In this document: piece by piece, positions 6,691 through 20,731 of the stretch | Numbering within the stretch: position 1 is the stretch's first letter | How the letters are laid out: every line of letters begins with the position of its first letter | DNA from: DASSUC01 sp035649895 | GTDB taxonomy: Bacteria; Actinomycetota; Actinomycetes; Mycobacteriales; Micromonosporaceae | DNA: 20,731 bases | Reading direction: 5' to 3' | NCBI GenBank assembly: GCA_035649895.1 | Contig: DASRIS010000163.1 | Span: forward strand, 1-20,731 | Notes under the pieces: generated by a model | Databases searched by the model: none | The model's input: only the letters and a program-made list of their open reading frames with translations | Told to the model about the DNA's origin: nothing | Made by a program: the position numbers and the translations under genes

Positions 6691-7554
6691 ATGAGCACAA
6701 TGATCAACACATCCGGTCGGACGACGTCCCTGCGCGGCGATGGTCGCTCTGACATTGTCGTCCGTAACTACTACACCGGTCAGCTGCTCGCGTTCCCCCA
6801 TCGGGGCCTGCTGGACGGGCTCGACACGTACGAGGCTCCGGTGACGGTCAGCGACGCGTTCGGCCCCCGGTCGGTCGAGTGGCTGAGCGTGGGTGACTTC
6901 ACCGGGGACGGGCGGGCCGACATCTTCGTGGTCACGGTGGGCGACGGCTGCCGGCTGTACCGCAACACCAGCGACCTGGCCCGGCTCACCGCGACCACCC
7001 TTGCGGTGGACACCGGCTGCGACCTGTCGCACGCCGCGTACCACTCGGTCCTGCTCGCTGATGTCACCGGCGATGGCAAGGTCGACATCGTGGGGCGCCG
7101 GGCCGGCACTGGCGAGGTCGAGGTCCTGCTCAACGGGTACGCCAACGACGTGTTCGCGTTCTCCGCGCCCAGGCCGCTGGCGACCCTGCGCAACACCGAC
7201 TACATCGTGGGGATGGCCGACGTCACGCTGACGGGGCGGCTGGACCTCGTGGTCAGCCGCGCCGGCGGCCGGCTGGCCGTCTTCGAGTTCAGCCAGGGCG
7301 GCGCGGGCACCGGCGGCTTCCCGGCCGGCGACGGGCAGTGGTACCCGGTGGTCGAGGTCGCGGGCGGCGTACGGATGGTCGGTGTGTCTGATGTGGACGG
7401 TGACGGGCGTCCGGACCTGTTGGGGGTCCGGGCCGACGGGGCCCTGATCGCCTACCCGCACAGCGGCGTCTTCTGGCCGCACGACCCGCTCGCCACCTTC
7501 CTGCCACCGGTCGTGGTGGGTGTCGGCTGGTGCGAGTTCGACCTGATCAACTAG
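6691..7554 (+). CDS. FG-GAP/VCBS-repeat protein, no visible signal peptide
   Basis: A 287-residue protein from ATG 6691, preceded by GGCGGGTGAG; a longer start at GTG 6655 would add 12 residues. At roughly 53-58-residue spacing it has calcium-loop motifs of the FG-GAP/VCBS type: GDGRSD (16-21), DFTGDGRAD (69-77), DVTGDGKVD (124-132), a degenerate DVTLTGRLD (177-185) and DVDGDGRPD (234-242). Each is followed by a hydrophobic strand such as IFVV or LLGV. This spacing suggests about five blades of a beta-propeller. Such repeats normally occur in exported proteins, but the N-terminus has no hydrophobic segment, so the protein looks cytoplasmic. No catalytic residues are recognisable. Its own TAGGGG-containing promoter implies it belongs to the cluster. 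The function is unknown; it could be a scaffold, a binding protein or an unrecognised enzyme. Confidence 0.85.
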   Translation: MSTMINTSGRTTSLRGDGRSDIVVRNYYTGQLLAFPHRGLLDGLDTYEAPVTVSDAFGPRSVEWLSVGDFTGDGRADIFVVTVGDGCRLYRNTSDLARLTATTLAVDTGCDLSHAAYHSVLLADVTGDGKVDIVGRRAGTGEVEVLLNGYANDVFAFSAPRPLATLRNTDYIVGMADVTLTGRLDLVVSRAGGRLAVFEFSQGGAGTGGFPAGDGQWYPVVEVAGGVRMVGVSDVDGDGRPDLLGVRADGALIAYPHSGVFWPHDPLATFLPPVVVGVGWCEFDLIN

Positions 7555-7785
7555 TCCGGCCAGCCATTCTTGCGCCGCGCCAGGCGGCGGTCCGCCCCTA
7601 AAGCCCCCCTAAAGGCCCCGGGCGGACGTCCGATCTTTAGGGGTGGCGCTACGGGTACCGACGGGGTCCACTGCCCGGCAAGATGGACTCCGCTGCCGCG
7701 GACGACGCGCGTTTTGCCGACCCGTTCTCCGCCTGGCTAAGGGCTTGTCGGATAGTGCAGGTCAGCCGGCCGAAGGGATCCGGGA
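7555..7785 (+). promoter_or_regulatory. Terminator-like hairpin and operator array upstream of the thioesterase-SARP pair
   Basis: Inverted repeat GTCCGCCC (7590-7597) / GGGCGGAC (7620-7627) could end the FG-GAP transcript. Inside it are two direct repeats CCCCTAAAGCC (7595-7605) and CCCCTAAAGGC (7606-7616) with an exact 11-bp period. An inverted partner CTTTAGGGG lies at 7635-7643. The 11-bp period is the spacing of SARP operator heptamers. No gene is seen in this gap. Confidence 0.55.
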
Positions 7786-8574
7786 ATGCCATTATCTGCT
7801 GGTCAGGAAGACCTCTGGACACGCCGGTTCCATCCGGCCCCGGAGGGCACGGCGCGGTTGGTCTGCTTTCCTCACGTGGGTGGGGCCGCCACCTATTACT
7901 TTCCCCTGTCCCGCTCGTTGAGCCCGGCGGTCGAGGTGGTCGCGGTCCAGTACCCGGGCCGGCAGGACCGCCGGCACGAGGCGGTCGTCGACAACATCCA
8001 GGACCTGGCCGACCGGGCCTTCGCGGTGCTTCGTGAGGTGGTCGAGCCGCCGTTCGCGCTCTTCGGCCACAGCATGGGCGCCATCGTCGCGTTCGAGGTG
8101 GCCGGCCGGTTCGAGCGGGTGGCCGGCACGCCGCCGGTGCGGCTGTTCGTCTCCGGGCGCCGAGCCCCGTCCCGGCACCTGCGCGGCGGCGTGCACCTGC
8201 TCACCGACGCCGGTCTCGTGGCGGAGCTGCGCCACGTGGGCGGCACCGACGAGGCCTTCCTCGCCGACGAGGAGCTGCGGGCGATGCTCCTGCCGGTCAT
8301 CCGCGCCGACTACAAGGCGGTCGAGACCTACCTGTGGCCGCGGCAGCAGCCACTGACCTGCCCCATCACCGTCCTCGTCGGCGACCGCGACCCGCAGACG
8401 ACGGTCGACGACGCGGCCGCCTGGACCGAGCACTCGACCGCCGGGTGCGACCTTCGCGTGTTCCCGGGCGGCCACTTCTACCTCGACGCCCACCACGATG
8501 CGGTGGTCGCCGAGATAACCACGGCACTGGCCCGGCAGCACCGGACCGACCCGCTCGAGGGGGCGCGCCCGTGA
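7786..8574 (+). CDS. Type II (editing) thioesterase
   Basis: A 262-residue alpha/beta-hydrolase-type stand-alone thioesterase. It has the family N-terminus DLWTRRFHPAPE, LVCFPHVGGAATYYFPLS (25-42), QYPGRQDRR (55-63), nucleophile GHSMGA with Ser96, Asp202 in VGDRDPQTT and His230 in PGGHFYL. These enzymes remove misprimed or stalled acyl groups from PKS and NRPS carrier domains, and the giant PKS 2 kb downstream is the likely client. The start ATG has GAAGGG about 9 nt upstream. Codon 3 is TTA (7792-7794), a rare codon here that in Streptomyces makes translation depend on the bldA tRNA. The last bases overlap the GTG of the SARP gene, so the two are translationally coupled. Confidence 0.95.
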   Translation: MPLSAGQEDLWTRRFHPAPEGTARLVCFPHVGGAATYYFPLSRSLSPAVEVVAVQYPGRQDRRHEAVVDNIQDLADRAFAVLREVVEPPFALFGHSMGAIVAFEVAGRFERVAGTPPVRLFVSGRRAPSRHLRGGVHLLTDAGLVAELRHVGGTDEAFLADEELRAMLLPVIRADYKAVETYLWPRQQPLTCPITVLVGDRDPQTTVDDAAAWTEHSTAGCDLRVFPGGHFYLDAHHDAVVAEITTALARQHRTDPLEGARP

Positions 8575-9338
8575 GGTACGAGGTGCTAGGGCCGTTGCGG
8601 GTCGCCGAGGAAGGCCGCCACTCGTCCATCAGCGCCCGGAAGATCGAGACCGTGCTGGCGCTGCTCCTGGTCCGCTGCGACCAGGTCGTGCTGCCCGACC
8701 AGCTCATCGCGGAGGTCTGGGGAGACCACCCGCCGCGGCGGGCGACCGCAGGCCTGCACGTCTACATCTCCCAGCTGCGCAAGTTCCTGCACCGCCCGGA
8801 GCGGGCCGAGAGCCGGCTGGTCACCCAGCCGCCCGGGTACCTGCTCCGGCAGGGCAGCGACGAGCTGGACTTCCAGCTCTTCCTGGAGCGGGTCGGGCAG
8901 GGCCGCGCCCACCTGCGGGAACGCCGTTACGAGGCGGCCTGCGACTGCTTCGAGCGGGCCCTGGAGCTGTGGCGGGGCCCGGTGCTCGGCGACATCAGCG
9001 GGCCGGTCATCGACGGGTTCGTGGCCTGGCTGATGGAGGTCCGGATGGAGTGCCTGGAGCTGCTGGGCGAGGCTCACCTCCAGCTGGGCCGGCACCGCGA
9101 GCTGGTGGGGCGCCTGTACTCGCTGACCGCGGAGCACCCGCTGCGGGAGACCTTCTACCGCCAGCTGATGCTGGCGCTCTACCGGTCGGAGCGGCAGGCG
9201 GACGCCCTCAAGGTCTACGAGACCGCGCGCCGGGTCCTCGTCACCAAGCTCGGGTTGGAGCCGTGCCGGGCACTGCGCGAGCTGCAGCAGGCGATCCTGG
9301 TCGACGACGACCGGCTGGAGCTCGCCACGCTCGCGTAG
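8571..9338 (+). CDS. SARP-family regulator (OmpR-like DNA-binding plus BTAD domain)
   Basis: A 255-residue protein, the small-SARP size. GTG 8571 overlaps the thioesterase TGA in GTGA, with GAGGGGG upstream. The N-terminal winged-helix domain runs MRYEVLGPLRV, SARKIETVLALLLV, LIAEVWGDHPPRRATAGLHVYISQLRK and the LVTQPPGYLL wing (about residues 1-95). The bacterial transcriptional activator domain follows with FLERVGQGRAHL, ALELWRGPVLGDI, EHPLRETFYRQLMLALYRSERQADALKVYETAR and the KLGLEP end. SARPs activate antibiotic genes by binding direct repeats with an 11-bp period near -35. Such a repeat lies upstream of this operon at 7595-7616, so autoregulation is likely (inference). A TAGGG is also present inside the first codons at 8587. 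Only 13 bp separate its stop from the convergent KSI-like gene. Confidence 0.95.
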   Translation: MRYEVLGPLRVAEEGRHSSISARKIETVLALLLVRCDQVVLPDQLIAEVWGDHPPRRATAGLHVYISQLRKFLHRPERAESRLVTQPPGYLLRQGSDELDFQLFLERVGQGRAHLRERRYEAACDCFERALELWRGPVLGDISGPVIDGFVAWLMEVRMECLELLGEAHLQLGRHRELVGRLYSLTAEHPLRETFYRQLMLALYRSERQADALKVYETARRVLVTKLGLEPCRALRELQQAILVDDDRLELATLA

Positions 9339-9351
9339 CCGTAAGGCGCAC

Positions 9352-9822
9352 CTACCTCGCGCTCGCCCCGTCCAGCGCGGCCACGCCGTCCAGCACCGTC
9401 ACGTCCGTCCTGCCCCAGAACACCTGGACATTGTCCATCAGCTGGTCCGGGCCGACCCGGATCAGGCTGACCAGGCGGAACCGGAGCCGGGCGGTCGCCG
9501 GGTCGGCGGGTGGGGGGAACATGCCCGCCGCGGCCAGCGCCGGGCCGAGCGGCAGGTAGTCGAGGGTGGCGGTGACCGGGACCACCACGTGCTGGCCGTC
9601 CTGCGCCGCCACCGGCGTCCCCGGCACCTCGTGCACCCGCGCGGCGATGACCGCGGCGAGGTGGCTGCGCAGGGCCTCGCGGCCCAGCACCGGCGGTGAG
9701 CCGACCGGGTCCTCGTAGCGGACACCGTCGGCGAAGAGCCGCAGGACGCCCTCGACGTCGCCGGCGTTCATCCGGCGGCAGTACTCCAGCGCCAGCTGAA
9801 GGCGCGTCCCCTCATCGACCAC
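9352..9822 (-). CDS. Ketosteroid-isomerase-like protein, MonB/Lsd19-type cyclase candidate (second of pair)
   Basis: A 156-residue SnoaL/KSI-fold protein. I chose GTG at 9822 because GGGAGGAG lies 7 nt upstream (9837-9830). The frame opens further up to ATG 9852, but that start has no such site and adds a basic 10-residue tail. With this start, the KSI aspartate in RYEDPVGS is Asp38 and Glu65 lies in RVHEVPG. These are the positions described for the catalytic dyad of Lsd19 and MonB polyether epoxide hydrolases. Other matches are LEYCRRMNAGDVEG at the N-terminus, LDYLPLGPALAAAGM mid-protein and QVFWGRTDV near the end. It overlaps the stop of the upstream paralogue by 11 bp, so the two are co-translated. 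The probable role is epoxide opening or ring closure on the polyketide; a pyran synthase or pericyclase (SalBIII/IdmH-like) is the alternative. Confidence 0.85.
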   Translation of the reverse strand: MVDEGTRLQLALEYCRRMNAGDVEGVLRLFADGVRYEDPVGSPPVLGREALRSHLAAVIAARVHEVPGTPVAAQDGQHVVVPVTATLDYLPLGPALAAAGMFPPPADPATARLRFRLVSLIRVGPDQLMDNVQVFWGRTDVTVLDGVAALDGASAR

Positions 9823-10306
9823 CTGACCGCTCCTCCCGCGGCGCGGCGCCATCCCACGCCACGCTGGAGCGGTCGACGAGCGAGACGCTGCTCGGCCCCC
9901 AGTACGAGCGCATCTCCTCGACCAGCCCGCGCTCGCCCACCCCGATCACCATCACGTAGTCGACCCGCAGGACCTTGCCGGCCGGGTCGGCGTCGCCGGC
10001 CGCAAGGCCGAGGGCGGCCAGCAGCGGGCTGCCCGGGACGTACGGCAGGAGCCCGGTCACCGGCAGCGCGGCGTGCCGGCCGTCCAGCGCGCCGACCGGC
10101 TCCCCGGGGATCTCGCGGACCCCGGCGGCGACGGCCTGGGCGGCGTGCGCGCGCAGCGCGGCGTGGCCGGCGCGGACCCCGGAGCCGACCGGGTCCTCGA
10201 ACCGCACGTCCGGTGCGTACAGCCGCAGCAGCCCGGTGACGTCCTTGTCGTTGATGCGCAGGCAGTGGGCCACGGCCAAGCCCTTTATCGTCATCTCATC
10301 CGGCAC
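9812..10306 (-). CDS. Ketosteroid-isomerase-like protein, MonB/Lsd19-type cyclase candidate (first of pair)
   Basis: A 164-residue SnoaL/KSI-fold protein starting at GTG 10306 with GAGG 5 nt upstream; ATG 10294 is a possible alternative. It shows AHCLRINDKDVTGLLRLYAPDVRFEDPVGS with Asp38, GVREIPGEP with Glu65, LLPYVPGSPLLAALGL and a MRSYWGPSSV end strand. It is clearly a paralogue of the following gene: the same blocks occur in the same order, as in the two halves of Lsd19 or in MonBI and MonBII. Known relatives open epoxides to form tetrahydrofuran or tetrahydropyran rings. The two genes form a short operon divergent from the PKS, sharing the 225-bp gap with TAGGGG motifs. The C-terminal tail PREERSGGR is probably disordered. 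Function is inferred from family motifs. Confidence 0.85.
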   Translation of the reverse strand: MPDEMTIKGLAVAHCLRINDKDVTGLLRLYAPDVRFEDPVGSGVRAGHAALRAHAAQAVAAGVREIPGEPVGALDGRHAALPVTGLLPYVPGSPLLAALGLAAGDADPAGKVLRVDYVMVIGVGERGLVEEMRSYWGPSSVSLVDRSSVAWDGAAPREERSGGR

Positions 10307-10531
10307 GATGACCTCTTCTGCGAGCCCGTCCGGTCACAAATCAGCCAGTGGCCAGCCTACCGCGGCCCGGTCCCTTATTGCCCCCTAAGCCATCGCTCCC
10401 AACCACAGTCCGGTAATAGGGGTTGGCACCGCCGATGAGGTTGGGAAGGGTCGTACTGCGCAGGCTTTGCCGGGGCGCGCCCCGATCATCGGCGGATTGT
10501 CTTTCGTGACCAGCTGGTGAACTGGAGCATC
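10307..10531. promoter_or_regulatory. Divergent promoter region between the KSI-like operon and the PKS
   Basis: CCCCTA at 10382-10387 (towards the KSI-like operon) and TAGGGG at 10417-10422 (towards the PKS) are outward-facing and 29 bp apart. The second continues as TAGGGGTTGGCACC, so TTGGCA (10423-10428) could be a -35 element touching the operator. CCAACC / GGTTGG forms an inverted pair within it. A palindrome ACCAGCTGGT lies at 10509-10518, close to the PKS start. No gene is seen in the gap. Confidence 0.5.

Positions 10532-20731
<10,200 letters not shown>

Noticed and set aside
9823..9852. Upstream ATG start for the second KSI-like gene
   Set aside because: It lies deep inside the previous gene without a ribosome binding site. 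GTG 9822 has GGGAGGAG at ideal spacing and aligns Asp38/Glu65 with the paralogue.

Overview
The window is high-GC DNA with GTG starts, strong GGAGG-type ribosome binding sites and almost no TTA codons. This points to an actinomycete (Micromonosporaceae- or Streptomyces-like; the genus cannot be fixed from the sequence). It holds what looks like one end of a modular type I polyketide (PKS) biosynthetic cluster. Positions 1-564 are the C-terminal end of an apparently unrelated, probably secreted protein, closed by a GC-rich hairpin (576-612). The cluster probably starts after it.

Layout: a LuxR-family LAL regulator (1148-4012, +) sits behind a long leader. Next come a ketosynthase-III-like acyltransferase (4142-5194, +) and a discrete acyl carrier protein (5291-5566, +). 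A convergent alpha/beta hydrolase follows (5608-6432, -). Divergent from it is an FG-GAP/VCBS-repeat protein without a signal peptide (6691-7554, +). A type II thioesterase (7786-8574, +) is translationally coupled to a SARP/BTAD regulator (8571-9338, +). Convergent to these are two overlapping ketosteroid-isomerase-like genes (10306-9812 and 9822-9352, -). From 10532 to the window end runs a giant PKS frame (at least 3,400 codons) encoding KSQ-AT-ACP / KS-AT-DH-KR-ACP / KS-AT(partial).

How the genes fit together: the loading module has Gln in place of the KS active-site Cys and a malonyl-type AT, so it should make an acetyl starter by decarboxylation. Module 1 has a branched-extender AT (probably methylmalonyl), a B-type KR and an intact DH, and should give a 2-methyl-2-butenoyl (tigloyl-like) intermediate, that is a trisubstituted alkene. 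The two KSI-like proteins each carry Asp38 and Glu65, the dyad described for Lsd19/MonB-type polyether epoxide hydrolases. Together these suggest, as inference, a polyether or another oxygen-heterocycle/cyclised polyketide. No flavin epoxidase lies in the window. The KSIII/ACP pair probably attaches or supplies a separate acyl group.

The most striking non-coding signal is a TAGGGG/CCCCTA motif. It recurs in essentially every promoter-type gap of the cluster, often as outward-facing pairs, and is nearly absent from the 10 kb of PKS coding DNA. It is a candidate cluster-wide operator. Further regulatory signals are an 11-bp direct repeat before the thioesterase-SARP pair, three tandem 19-bp repeats before the ACP, and in-frame TTA codons in the thioesterase and PKS genes.
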